Source: Heliopora coerulea (Eukaryota; Cnidaria; Anthozoa; Scleralcyonacea; Helioporidae). Taken from it: a stretch of 64,000 bases of DNA. The notes below the pieces were generated by a model, which ran no database searches, was not told the DNA's origin, and was given only the letters and a program-made list of their open reading frames with translations. The DNA is taken from assembly GCA_030142905.1 (NCBI GenBank), contig JASJOG010000175.1:434001-498000 (forward strand), written 5' to 3'. The position numbers and the translations under genes were made by a program. Of the stretch, positions 36,252 through 49,900 are shown piece by piece. Position 1 is the stretch's first letter. Each line of letters begins with the position of its first letter.

Positions 36252-37097
36252 ATGAGTGCCAGTTTAATTTCATATCGAGTGGCCGTTGTTACTGGAGGTA
36301 ACAAAGGCATTGGCTACGAAATAGTCAAAAAAATGTGTAACAAATTCGATGGAATTGTGTACCTTACTGCTCGCGATGAGGAACGTGGTAGAAATGCCTG
36401 TATCAAGCTGGAACAAGAAGGGGTTACGAAACCGCCGAAATTTCATCAACTGGACATCGCTGATGATGACAGCATTAGGACGTTCAGAGATTACATGGAA
36501 GAACATTATAAGGGACTGGATGTGCTCATAAACAACGCAGGAATGGCCTATAAATCGAGGTCGACTGTTCCATTTCACGAGCAGGCCGAAACTACTATCA
36601 AAGTGAATTTCACTGGAACGTTAAACGTGTGCAAAGCTCTTTTTCCTTTGTTGAAACCTCATGCGAGGGTTGTACACGTTACGTCGTTCGGAGGGAAACT
36701 CTCGCGTCTGACTTCGCAGTCATTGCGAGATGAAATTTCACGCGCCGATCTCAAAGAGTCGGAGTTGATTGAACTCGTGCAGCAGTTCGTTCAAGCCACG
36801 AAAGAAGGTAACCACGAAAGCAAAGGTTGGCCGAGTCAAGCGTACGCCGTTTCGAAGTTGGCTCTCAACATACTCACAGTTATTCAAGGAAGAGATCGTC
36901 CCTACGAACCAAGTACCGACATACTTATCAACAGTTGTTGCCCTGGTTGGTGCAGAACAGATATGGCAGGAAACAGTGCTACTAAATCTGCCGAAGAAGG
37001 CTCTGAAACGCCAGTTTACCTTGCTTTGCTGCCTCCAGGAATGGAGCAACCGCACGGAAAATTTTATTCCGAAAAGAAAGAGGCAACATGGAAATAG
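36252..37097 (+). CDS. Carbonyl reductase-type short-chain dehydrogenase, intronless
   Basis: 281 residues from ATG 36252 (MSASLISYRVAVVTGGNKG); an upstream in-frame ATG at 36207 would add 15 residues that do not look conserved. It is a classical SDR fold resembling CBR1/CBR3, NADPH-dependent cytosolic reductases of quinones, aldehydes and ketones. Visible are the cofactor-binding TGGNKGIG (14-21), NNAG (94-97), catalytic Ser145 in VVHVTSFGG, Tyr198 and Lys202 in YAVSKLAL, and NSCCPGWCRTDMAG, the PG motif region. The 40-residue insertion before the active-site Tyr (residues about 150-190) is typical of monomeric carbonyl reductases. It ends GKFYSEKKEATWK. Length matches human CBR1 (277). It has no introns although vertebrate CBR1 does. 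The exact paralogue and substrate are not determinable. Confidence 0.92.
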   Translation: MSASLISYRVAVVTGGNKGIGYEIVKKMCNKFDGIVYLTARDEERGRNACIKLEQEGVTKPPKFHQLDIADDDSIRTFRDYMEEHYKGLDVLINNAGMAYKSRSTVPFHEQAETTIKVNFTGTLNVCKALFPLLKPHARVVHVTSFGGKLSRLTSQSLRDEISRADLKESELIELVQQFVQATKEGNHESKGWPSQAYAVSKLALNILTVIQGRDRPYEPSTDILINSCCPGWCRTDMAGNSATKSAEEGSETPVYLALLPPGMEQPHGKFYSEKKEATWK

Positions 37098-37944
37098 GCT
37101 ATAGATAACTTCACGGAAGTTTGAGTGGGAAGTACTGAAAGTAAAAATCGTGGAAGATATTTTAGCTGCATTGTAAACTGAATGTATTCTGCATTGATTT
37201 AAAATTGACCTTATTTTTGTTTGATGTGCATTGTGATGACTACAGGTGTATCATTATGTGCGCTCTTACTGGCTGAAATTTACGGTATCATAATTGATAA
37301 AAGTATTTATCTATAGCGCACAAAGGTTTGTACTTGCCCATCACTGTAAGGAGGATTTATATTTTGATATTTTAATCTTGACAAACGCGCGTTATTTCTG
37401 TGTTGTCCTTCTTTTGTTCAATTCATCTTGCAAAATTAACAGAAAACCCTTGTTTGGCTTTCAAATAATAGAGTGATAGAGAGACTTGTGAAAGATTTGA
37501 AGAACTCTAAATGGCTGTGGAAATGCTGACCTATCGAGCTTTCATTCCCATCGTCATCTCCCGCTCTGTCTAACTGCAACTCGCGTTTGTTCAGTTATTG
37601 AAATACGGGAGAGGTTTTCTAATTAATTAAAGAATAACACTTGATTGAGTACCAATCGCACTAATGTGGAAGAAATACAACGTATGTACCAGTTTTTAGT
37701 GACGTTACAGTGGAATAGTTTATTTCGCGAAGTTAAGTGAATAGTGGCACGCCATTGGCTAATTGCCATCGTGTCGTGGGTTCTATCGCGCGTGTTTCCT
37801 GCACAAGTCTGGCGCGAAATGCTGCAATATATTATACAGAATTAGTGTTTCGCTGGGTGATTGGATTCAATACCATGACAACAAAAGAGAGTTTTTAATT
37901 TTTTTACTGAGCATTTCTTACAACCTAAACTTTCTAAACCGAAT
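37098..37944. other. Intergenic region before the FLACC1-like gene
   Basis: No coding or repeat feature recognised. It must contain the 3'UTR of the reductase and the promoter of the downstream gene. Confidence 0.45.
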
Positions 37945-40900
37945 ATGATAGTGACGGGCTGTCCACCGCCATATAAACATGTTCCTCGAACTCTGAGGGA
38001 GCCAAGTACGTGTTCTCTGTTGAATCCGTATGTAAGTCGAAAACACACCAGCACAAGTTCTACAGAAAGGATTGTCGAGAGAAAAAGACCAAAGTAAGTG
38101 AAACTTTGTTCAACCAAAACACTTTCGGTGGTTTAGGTTTTAATTAAAGAGATATGAACAATGATGTCGTGAAATAACCAGAACATCAATTATTAAAATT
38201 ACCAAAGCTCGTGTGTTTGTTATGAAATTTTGACAGCAGTGGCAGTTCAGGAAAATGATGGGGTGGTCCGTCCATTTTATCTATATAAGCGAGACATATT
38301 AATTCTTAATTTTTTATTCAATTTCAGGTCAACCCCTCTAAGGATATCTGAGAAAATTTTAGAAAAGTTTAATGAGGAACAAACTGGGTAAAGCAACGTT
38401 TGATATTTTTGTAGTGTTGGGCCGATTTTGGATGCGGCGAACCACCGCACCAAGGTTCTTGGGTCTGGTACTCCCTGCAGTTTAGATCATCAAGGACACA
38501 ATCCACACTAAGCGTATTCAAGCTATTTATTTACGATTTAGTACGGTTTATATACATTAGCGATGGTTAAATGACGTAACTATATTTTTGGGTGTAAAAG
38601 GAAGGGACTCTACCTTTATCCAGTGGTATAACTGACTATGGTCTGGGTTAGAACAAGTCCTAAGGGCCACCGACCTCTAAGGGGTCCCCAATGAATCTGT
38701 AGAGGCAATTGAGATTAAATTCTTGAAATATATGTCTATGCTAAGGGGGGTGATGGAGGCCCCTGAACAAAAATCTCCTAAGGGTCCCCAGTAGTTCTGT
38801 TATGCTACTGCCTTTATCTGCCAAGAATGCGGCCCTAATAACCGTAATTTACCAGAATCAGTAGCCTAAGTGTTTAAGCATGTTGTAGCACTGCTACCAT
38901 GTGCTTTTAGTCCCATTACTTTGGCTGTTTGCAATTCTGTTCCATGCACACAGTCATGCTTGTTCTCACTTCATTGTATCACTTCTCTAATACATAGATA
39001 GCAAGTAGCATAACCAATCAGAATGCAACATTTGCAATAGTACTCAACTAAGTTTTTACTAATACTTGCTACATTGGGCACTACATTTTATTTATACTTT
39101 TATTATTAATAATATTTTTGAGCAACATGATTTTTGCTACTTAGGCAATCAGTATGTTCATTAATTGAACCACCATGGGTTTCCTTGACAGATCTCAGGT
39201 GGTGAAGAGTATTATATTCCATTATTCACTTATTAAGGGGAAGGGGTTATCTCTTTAATGAGTAAAATTGCCTGGTGTGAGCCAGAATAAAATATTAAGA
39301 TGTGTCCTTGCCCTATATTGGGTTAATCGGTGGATTATTAGTTCAATGTGTTGCACAGAAACATTTCAAAAGGATTTAAGGTTTACAGCCATTTGGATAT
39401 ATTTTGTTATAGTTCCAACCTTGCTTGTATATAATGTTAATGCGTAATGTTCATCACATCAGTAATGCAAGTACAGTGTGCAGTGACCTGGACTTGGAGG
39501 GGATCTGGTTGTTTGTGATTTCCTGTGATCAATAAGTTACCAAACCATTAATCCATAGTCTATGCTGAAGTTAAATTGGCAAAAACAGCAGAAAACAACA
39601 CAGTATTTTACCTTCTTGAATTTGTGGAAGGGTTAGCAATTGGATAAGATATCTTTATCAGTTATTTTAAGTCATTTGCTCCTGGAAACTATACATGATA
39701 TGTGGTATTTGATTTTCTCCCTTGGCAGTTGTTGTAACAGTCTGTGATTTAAACTTTAACATGTACTTGATTCTGATATCCCATAATATCTGAAAGTAAA
39801 GAAATGGTTCCAGGTAAATGGTAGCTATGTGAGGGAATTTATTATAATTTATTGACTTTCAAGGTCTAGATTAACTTTTGTTGGATCTAAATGTAGAAGA
39901 AATTTAAAGGCTATGGAAAGAACATTCAGTAACAAGGTATAAATCAATGATTTCAAGTTTTTGTATATATTTGGAAGCTAAACATATGATTGTAGTACTG
40001 TAATGATATTAATGATGATGGTGATGATGATATAGTGATGATACAGTGGTGATGATGGTAAGGGGGACTGTAGTGATAGTGAAGGTGACAATGGCGATGG
40101 CAACTATGGTAGCAAAGATGATAGTGGTAATGATTGTGATGATAATGGTGATCGTAGTAATGATATTGATGGTGATAAGGATGGTCATGGTAATGATGAG
40201 AATGGTTGTGATGGTGGTGGTAATGAAAGTAGTCATGGTGATGGTGGTCATAGTGATGTTGGTATGAACCTAATGGTGGTGGTGGTGATGATATTTACCA
40301 TAATGGCAACTTATAGAAAACTAGAACTGTGATGATAACAATTCACAAATTACATTAGTCTTCTTTCCTGCAGGGTTTGTACTTCAAAATTGTTCAGCCT
40401 GGGTATATGATGACCAAAAGGAAAAGTGGAATTAGTGTTACTCTAAATATAGAAGAACTATTAGCAAATGGTGCCAAGGTCAGTACTTACTGGATTTGAA
40501 AACAATTACCAAATGATACTTAATAGATGACATCCAAGGTATGATAAATTAATTAAAAATCAGTTTTGCTGCATGTAAAAAGTTGGATTAAGTTCAGTTT
40601 ATATGGGAGGAAAGGCATCTATGTTGATTGCAAATTGCTTCCAAGTTTAGAATAATCTATCATTCTTGGATTTTAAGATGTTTTGTCTTTTGTGCATGAT
40701 GTGTAAAGTAGCTCTCTGCCTTACTTCTTTTACTTGAAACTGTGATGTGATTTTTCTTTTCATTCACTTCTAGGGAAAGAGGAAATCTAGGTTAGTGTTT
40801 AAAATACAGTTTTACATAGACTGACTAAACTAACTTTAGATAATATTTAAAAATATGCAGAATATGCTAAAAGCTTAAGTAAGCATTTCAATCAGTTAGA

Positions 40901-43900
40901 TACAAGTAAGGTGCTGTATGTTGACTTTAGTTGCTAACAAATTAATGTGTGTTGTTATGTTTTTTGTAGCATACAGGATGAAAGGTAAGAAGCTCTTTAA
41001 ATGCAGTAAACATTTCTGGCAATATGTTTTTCTGTATTTTTTGATCTGGAAAATGTAATAGGATGTATTCTTTTAACCTGTTCTAATAGGCTGTATGTTT
41101 ATTGATCCATTTGATGGTCATCAATTGCCATGTTTGTCTATCTGTCTGCCCTTTCATGGACTTGTCCATCCTTTCATCCATCCATCCACCTGTGTATCTG
41201 TCTATTTGTCAAATAGGTTGTCTGTCATTTCTTTGTTTAACCTCTCTCTCTTTATGTGACTGTCATTCTGTCTGTTTGTATATCTGTGGCATTCTTGACA
41301 TTATACACTATCTAAAAGATATAAAAAAAGCTTCTACTAATCTCCTGACAAAGGGCCTTTGCTTGAAACATTGAGAAGCTTTTTTTCTATCTTTTAGATA
41401 GTGTATAACCTCAAGAATGCCACTGTTTTATCGAAGCTATCTACACTGGACCCCCGTACCTTAGAATTGTTTGTACTCATTCAAGGTTCTGGGGTCATTC
41501 ATCAATCCACTGGTTTGTATTTAGAGAATGACATTCTTTCATTGATTCATTCTCCATATAAGTCATCAGTGGCTTAGTGGATGCTATATTTACCCACCAG
41601 CTGCAAGATTAATGATCATTTTAGGATAAACCATTGTTACTGGTGTCCTTGCATCACCCCTTAAAAAGAATCAGATGTTTAGTGGAGTCACAGGGTTAAG
41701 TTCTCAACCTCAAATGAGGCAGATTAAACATGCCCAATATTTAAATGTTGAGCCAGTAAGGCGATTAATGCTTTACATTATCCATTACTGTACAGGGACA
41801 CACTGATAAAGACATTACAACTAGAAATAAACAACTTGAATGCAACCTTAGTAGAAGAGAGAATTTCATACAGTTCCCAGCTCAAGCAGGTGAGTGGGCA
41901 AATTGATCCAGGTTTAACAGATGATGAGGTATTACAGGTGAGATTTATGAAAAAAATTGTTTTCATTTCAAATAGAATAGATAAACTTTTTTATGAGTGC
42001 ATTCTCTCATACAATGTATTTGATTTTTTTTGCTAGTGAATTTTTTTGATCAATTTCTTTTCCAATTTCAGTTTGTTGAAAACACAAAGATTGATGTTGA
42101 AGTTATGCAACATGAACATAGAGAGCATATCAAGTAAATACTTTAAAGTTAAATTGTTGTTGGTCTTGATTGAGGGCATCAGGTTAAGTATAGTGCATCT
42201 GTATCCAGTAGGGGTAAAAATATATGCAGACTGACTTGGATAAATTATCTGGTATACTTGTTACATTGAACCTTGCTCTCATAAGTTACCTACCTACCAA
42301 ATTACCCACCTACCTCCCCACTCACACCCACCTACACACCTACCTACCTACCTACCAACCTACCTACCTACTGACTTACCTACCTACCTACCTACCTACC
42401 TGCACACCTACCTACCTACCTACCAACCTACCTACCTACTGACTTACCTACCTACCTACCTACCTTACTACCTATGTGTGTTTCTCCTTCCCTTTCTCTT
42501 ATCCCAACCCTCCTCCCTCCTCCCTCCCTCTCTCCCTACCTAGATATCTATCCACATACCAACCTAAATACTCAGCTACTAGTCTATCTACTTACCCACC
42601 CACATAACGTATTTACATACCTACAGTACATGTACCTACTTACCTAGCCACCATCGAATGGTACCAACGTAGCAAACCACCCACTCTTGAATAGAGATAA
42701 GACTGCTAATTTGCGTTTAGGTCCATTGAAGAGGATCACAGAGAGGAAATAGAAAAAATAACCGAAACATATGAGGTTAAGGTACGGTGATGGTGGATCA
42801 ACTAGAAACTAAAGAAATTGAACATAATTTCTAATTTGGTAGAAAACAGTTTTTCCTGTCTCATGCCGATAGAAAATCTTAAAGGCGTCGACGTAGTGTC
42901 TGATAGCCATCTGAACTGGCTGTAGATGTAACGATCACAAACAGCAAAGAAGTTTATCGTAGTCGAAAGAGAATTGAAAATTGTAGTCCAACAGTACATG
43001 CATGTAAGTTTTTTTATTTGTGCTGGATGTCCAAACATTAGAAACGCCATTTGTTGTTAGTTTTTCCATCAAAAGAGACTTTATAATCACTTTTGTCTGT
43101 CTGTTTTGGTTTAGTTGAAGGCAGGAAGGGACGAAGCCAATTCAGAAGCAGGTTTGTTTACCAAGGATTGTAAGTTGTTTGCTTCACAATGATGCCATAA
43201 CTGTTAATCTGCATTTTTAATAAAAACCAAGTTCATATTCGTCACCATATCATGATTTTAATTGCTTTCTCTCGTATATATTAGCGCAACTACAAAGTTT
43301 AACTGTAATGGTGATTTCCTTTCTCGAGGACGTTCAAAAAAATCCTTCTTTCTTGAAGACGTTTTTCGTCGTCTCTGAGGGTGGTCTCTGTGTAGGAAGT
43401 CGAAACGTCGGACAAGTGAACAGTTTTTCAAGTTTTTTTTTTAAATTTTAATTAATCTGGACGAACGAGCTAAAATTTTATTACTGCATTCCTGGATTCA
43501 GACCGTTTAGTAAACCTTCGCTTGTGTCGCATGATTTTCTGCCAGACGACAGTCCTCACATCCCTTCAAAGGCTTATTGTTTCTTTTATTTTGTGTTGCA
43601 TAGCTCGTATGCAAGGAGAGATGAATTCCATGAGAGAAACCCTTGAATTGTGCAAGGTAACAAACTAATTTTGAACGTGTTTTCATTATTTTTATATTAT
43701 TTTCCCGACTTACCTCGTATTTTACCATTTTACTCTGGCTAATGGCAAACGATTTTACTTGTCAAAGGGAGAACTCCAGTCGCGAAAGTGTTAAAAATTA
43801 TCTCTTTAACACTTGACCGACTGACGGCGTATTTCAGTATTTTACTCTGGCTAACGTCCGATGGATTTACTCGTCAAGGAGACAATTATAGTCACTACAG

Positions 43901-46900
43901 GGTTAAAGACTACAGTCACTACAGGGTTAAAAACTATCTCTTTAATATTCTCCCAACTGACGACGTACTTGCTATTTCATGCTTTTTTTACACTGGCTAA
44001 CGTCAGAGGATTTTACTCGTCAAGGCATGATCTCTAGTCGAGAAAGTGTTAAGTTCAAGTTGAGCAGTTATTTATCCTTACACACTATGTTCACATAGTC
44101 CAAACGAGTGAGGCTGTTACAGTTTTAATATAACATTCCCTCAGCTGATTAGTTGTACCTTGGGTTCAGTTGATAACGCCCTATCACTTCATGCTTTGCA
44201 ATATCCTCTCTTGAACCATTGCTTGGCTATCAACATTTAACGTAAAACCATAAATCGCTTCTTAGTTTGTACACGAATGAAAAGGAAAGGTTATGTCTTC
44301 AGCTAATCTCGCTTGGGTTTACTTATGGATAGGATACTCGCTTGCGATTAACTACGCCACTAGCAGGTTTCCGCGAGAATTTTTTTCTTATATGAGAGCA
44401 GAGTGGGAATGACAGACACTTGATGACAGTGAACTCATTCAACGCGGTTACTTATAATATTATTATACTTGCAGTATTTGTTACACTTAAAATTACGTTT
44501 GAAAGATTTTTCTGGACTCAGACACTTTTTGGAAGACTGCCCAGTAAGTTTCAACATCTTTTCATTAAAACGATTAGGAAGAAGTTGCAGCCGAAATGGA
44601 AAATAAGTGGCTTAAAGAAAAGGTAGGATATTTGTTGCTGATTTATAATTGAGTGAATTTTCATGAAGTTTCATAAGCCTGTTTAAAGACTCATATGAAT
44701 TAACGTTAGATAAAAAAGTACACAAGGGAAGAGTGGAACGATTGTCCCTTCAAAGATTTTACTGGCAGTCTTTGGGATATTGATGGTTTCTTGATAAAGT
44801 GACGTTTAGAAATTCGTGCAGAAGATTAAGGACGCTAGACCAATAATAGCGAGGGAAACAAGTTCAGTTATACCGTAATTAAGTCATAAAACTTTTACTA
44901 TAGGTCTAAAGGCCAAAATAGCATCTTACGTAAAACCAAAGGGTGAATGATAGGGATCTTTAGAAGTGCTTGAGGGCCTTCCTTGTCCGTTATACTCCTA
45001 CTATTAACCATGGCCAATTTTAAGCGTGTATTGATACACACTTTGTGTATTATTTAATCTCAAGTGTGCATCATTAAAGATGGAAAGTGTCAGTCAGTGT
45101 AAGAGAAAAATTGTATAATTCACTTGTCCTTTGGACAACCATCATGAAGAATTTGGTTGTCCGAAGGCCTGAAGTGCTTGTCCAAAACAGGAATGGCCAC
45201 AAAATCACGAAGTTTATGGGAGTATTTACACTTATTTTGTCAACTAAGAAGCTTGCTGTTATGATTATCAGATAAATTTCAATTGTAATTCAATTCGAAG
45301 TCAATTTTCATCGATCTCCTTTGCTGTTTAATGACTCAAAATCTGCTTGTCCAAAGGACAGGTCATCTCAAAGATTTAGTTGTCCGAACTAAATTTCTCC
45401 TTGTCCCGGACAATCGGACACAGGTTTTGGCGCACCCTGGTCAGTATCATTGGTAATTTTCAACACTCATTTTCCTATTTGCTCTGCAAACTGTCCCCAG
45501 CAAATCTATTTCAGTCTAGGGCAGTCTTTGGTAAACCATATGTAACTAAATATGTGTATCATTAAATATTTCTTATAATAGGCCTAATCAGTGATTAAGA
45601 ATAATTTACTTTGTATGGGCACGCATAACCAAGTAGACCTCACTAAATGTGGCTTTCTGTGTTTTTAGGAACAACTTGAATCTGATTTCGAATTGAAAAT
45701 AGATGAGTTGCTTGCACAAGAAAGTACGTACGTCCGTGAGTCATGGAACTTTTAAATACATTGGTTACTATATGGAAATTTCTTCGTGTCAGTCTTTTCA
45801 TGCAATGGTTTGCTTGATTGCAATGAGTGCAGGAAAATTTGTTTTTGCAATATTGTCTATTTAAAATATAGTTCACTTATTTGCTCTTGAGGAAAAAATC
45901 TTTTTGGATTTTTGTTTTTGGCTAGAGTGCAGTTTAGCGGATGTAGACAAATTGCTGACCTTTTAGGTTCGGGTTTGGGCTAGGGTTTTGGTTAGTGTTT
46001 GGGTTAGGATTAAGTTGAGCCCGCGATTGCCTAATTGATGTAGACGCACCTGCTAAACAGCACTTGAACTTTGTTTTGCAAATACTGGGTAATGATGTTT
46101 TGGTAAACCAATCCATGTAATGAGGAAATTTCCATCTAGGAATGAAGCTGCCGTAGGATTTTTTTGTTGCTGTTGTTGTTGTTATCCTTGCAGCAAATGT
46201 TTTTGGTAGTGTTTTTGTTGAGGTTCCTGCAGTGGTTGTTGAGGTTGTTGTCGTTGTTGTTTTAGTTCTTGTTATTGTTGTTGTTATTATTGTTGTAGTT
46301 GTTGTTATTATTGTTGTAGTTATTGTTGTTATTATTGTTGTAGTTGTTGTCGTTGTTGTTGCTTTTGTTATCGTCGTTTTTGTTGTTGTCATCGTCGTTG
46401 TGGTTGTTTTCTTGATTTTGGTCTTTTTACTCTTCCATCTCATCGATATATCCAGGGTTGAAATTGAAAACCTTGAGGAATGAGGAACTAAACAGTGTGA
46501 ACCAGGATCATGTTATGAAAACGGAAAAACTTGTAGAAGAGCATCAAAAGGAAATGAATGTATGCTGCATTAGTATTTGTCTTCAGTATCTGTGTTCAAT
46601 GTGTAATTTTTACAGCTTGTTCGCCCAGGATCTCAGCTGCAATGTATATGACCAGGATGCCTAAGGATATTTCATAGTTAATTGGTCTCATAGCAATAGA
46701 AGCTATTTTCTTATTGTATGTGAGACTGCTGTAAGAATTCTTATTAGAATGAATCTACTTCAAGAATTGCTATAGCTGTACTAGTGACAAAGATTATTTG
46801 GTGTTTTGCCAGCTAATGCAAGCACATGGTAACTTTTTCGTTTTCTATCATCGACAGACTCTTTTGGAAAAATTTGCCCTATGTGCAGCTGATGCCGAAA

Positions 46901-49900
46901 ACCTTAAAATTGCCTTGTTCGAAGCCGAGGTTTGATTTGACTACTAGATTGTTGTATTTGTCTCTTGTAATTTTGTATTTCTACTTCGTGTTTAGCTTAC
47001 CACGCTTAGCCTTGTGTCTTAATGTTTGCATGACATATGTTGGTTTAGAAACTCAAGGAAGAAGTTGAAGAACTCCGAGAGGTGTGTGCCAGGACGAAAG
47101 AACAGCTCAGAAGGACTCAAAACGAACTGGCAGATGCGGTAATGTAACTAGTTGGTATTTACGTATGCTTGTGATGATTGATACTGGACATATATATTAT
47201 AGCCATCGATACAACTATCCGTGTAAACTACTTGTACATTATCAACATTATGTTGTTGCAGGAGTCGGGAATCGATTATTGTGGCAACATTTATTGCTCA
47301 ATGAATTAATCAATGAAAGTGGCAAACGAAAATATGTATTAAAGCGGGTGAAATACTGTTTCGTGATTAATTATTGTCCAGATTCTAAATGTTTTCCCCA
47401 TGTTCTTCACCAAATGGCCTTGACCGAGAAAATTTGTTGGACTTGAGCGGAAGGCATTCACCTCCTTTTGCGGGGGAGCAGTTGACCTCCCCGCTCTCCC
47501 CAAGTCCAACCATCCCAGGGCCAATTTCTATTTTTTTTTTTGCCAGTTTTATTCCTTTCAGTCCAGGCAGGTCTTCCATATGGTGCTCAGACGAACGCCA
47601 GACGATTTTTCGTCGCTAATGTAAAAGGATTTTACTGTCCAAAGCAAGACTTTTGCCCGGGAACGATGCAAGAGCTTAACGTTAAAGATACACGAGTTTG
47701 AAGCTTGGGCACATTTCATGGGCTTAAATTTGTAGTTATGATGTGATATTAATTAGAATGCCTGTCCTTTCCTCAGAAAGTGAAACTTCAAGGTTACGAA
47801 CTCAGTTTTTCAGAGAAGGTATGTACCATTTCTTCTGTGTTTAAGTTCTTTTTTGCAAAGCTCTGTAAGTTATAAAGCTTGTTATAACGTTGAGCTCTTT
47901 GTAAGACGAAGACGTTGCAAACATTCTCACAAAATTCTTACGATTGCGCACCTGGCGTATGCAATTTTGTGTAAAAGGCACAATTCCTGTTTCCGATTTG
48001 TTCACTAGTGTTGCAATACGGACTGAAGATTCTGGTCAGTAAATCGTATACCTCAGAACTATCGTCACTATGGGGGTGCTGGCGGCACAGTGGTAGTGCA
48101 CATGTCTCTCACCACTGTGACTAGGGTTCAATTCAGGCTCCATGCAGTTATCTGATTAAAGTTACCTTGGTCACATGTGAGAAGAGGGTTGTCCAGTTTG
48201 ACTCTACCAAGCATCGCAGGTTTTCTCTGGATACTCCGGTTTTCTCCCGTACTAACACTGGACCCGTGAGGGCTGGCCCTTACTGGACCTCTAGGGAGAA
48301 CAGCTCAGGTAGCTGATAGGGTTATCCAGTATAAATAAAAGCACTTTTCTTTGAAAATAAACCGGTGGCCACCGGAGTCCTGCTGAGTACTTCAATATAC
48401 GTCGCCAGTTATTTTTCAACCAAGTTCCCTGTTTCAGGTTATCTTTAAAAGATAACCTAGCAAGACAAAAAATGTAGAATTCTCCTTTGGAGCAATCCCC
48501 TTACTTCCCAGTTTATCGAGTCTGTCTTCTTTTACACTCCCAGAAATTTACCTTTTCTAGTTACGCTTGAAAACAATTTTTCAAAACGTTGGTTGTTAAG
48601 TGGGTCTATAAAACTTCCAGACTGTGTAGACTGTACTAAATTTACCTTGTCTTACTGTTAAAGAAAGTTCCAGCCGTTTATATTTACCTCATTTCTTCTT
48701 CACACTAATACCACAGGTAGCTGAAGTGGAGGATCGTTATTCAATGAAGATGCACGAACTAATGTTGAACAACGCCGACATCAGGTACATTTATACATGA
48801 TGAGATCGAACGACTTGCTAGAACGATTGACGTCGAATTGAAAGATTTTTTATTTTGGCTAACCCCTTGCAGGCGATCTTATTCAACAGAGGGGAAACTT
48901 TGTCAGGAATCACAAGGTTTAAGGCAGTTTCCCCAAATCCCTTGACCATTTGACTCCCGAGTTCGACATGTGTCTACTTTAAATACATTCTTCTGGACTT
49001 CGCAAGATGATTCTATTCAACTGAGGGGAATTCCACAACAGGCGTCAAAATTCTAATATACCTAGTAAAAATGTATTTAAACGATTTTATATTCCTAATG
49101 CCACATCCTGAGAAAACAGAGTGCTCAACAAGCCAGGAACCATAGGTTAAAGAACAAACAAAATGAGGACTGTCCATCTCGTTTGTTATGCGTTAATTTA
49201 ATTGGGCTTGACGGCCTTTCTCATGGCGTTCCATGAATTTTGAGTCTTTCTGATCATTCAACTTCTTATCTTTAAATTTCTCAGGCGAAATTACATGAAA
49301 AAATGCGCTGAGCTTTTGGATGCTCAAACGAAAAACTATCCTGCCCAGGTAGATGTTGAAGTTAAAAACTATATTCACAAATTTAATATTAACCAAATGA
49401 TATAACCGTTGTAAAACGTGATTTGACAACCCAAGGTCTGTTGTAAAACGGGGCAAAATGATAAATGGCAATACTTTAACTGTACACGAAACCATGGCAA
49501 GCCGATAGTTTGAAAAAGTGTAAGACAAAACATAAACAGAAAATAATCATCTTGTAAAACTCAAGATAGGAGTCAAAAAACAAGGTAGAATGTTGAAATG
49601 GCAATAATATATTTCATCATTCTATCTTGTTTTTTGACTCATACGTTGAGTTTTACAAGATGATTATTTTCGGTGTATGTTTTGTCTTACATTTTAACTG
49701 TAAAGCGTATGCAATATCATCTTTCAGCCTGTTTGCATAGTACCGTCGTCGTATAACGATTGTTCGTCCTGGGGTATGTAATTTTGTCTTAAAGACACAA
49801 TTCCTGCTTTGGATTTGCTCACTAAAGGCCCGTTTACATGCGCGATTTATACGTTGCGATTATCATCATCCTGGTGTATGCATTGAACCCGTAACAGTCT

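Noticed and set aside
40009..40267. Long Thr/Ile- and Met/Val-rich open frames on both strands
   Set aside because: They are translations of a trinucleotide-like microsatellite; no splice context or family match.
45040..45440. Repeated TTGTCC/GGACAA motifs in FLACC1 intron 12
   Set aside because: Suggestive of an unknown repeat, but I could not define ends or find a second copy in the window.
45960..46020. Telomere-like ggttagg/gggtttggg motifs
   Set aside because: Irregular, no run of exact TTAGGG units; internal to a gene intron.
45934..46483. Thr-rich 169-codon frame (minus) and Val-rich 83-codon frame (plus)
   Set aside because: Both come from the (GTT)n microsatellite; only the 46456-46559 part is a real exon, and in another frame.
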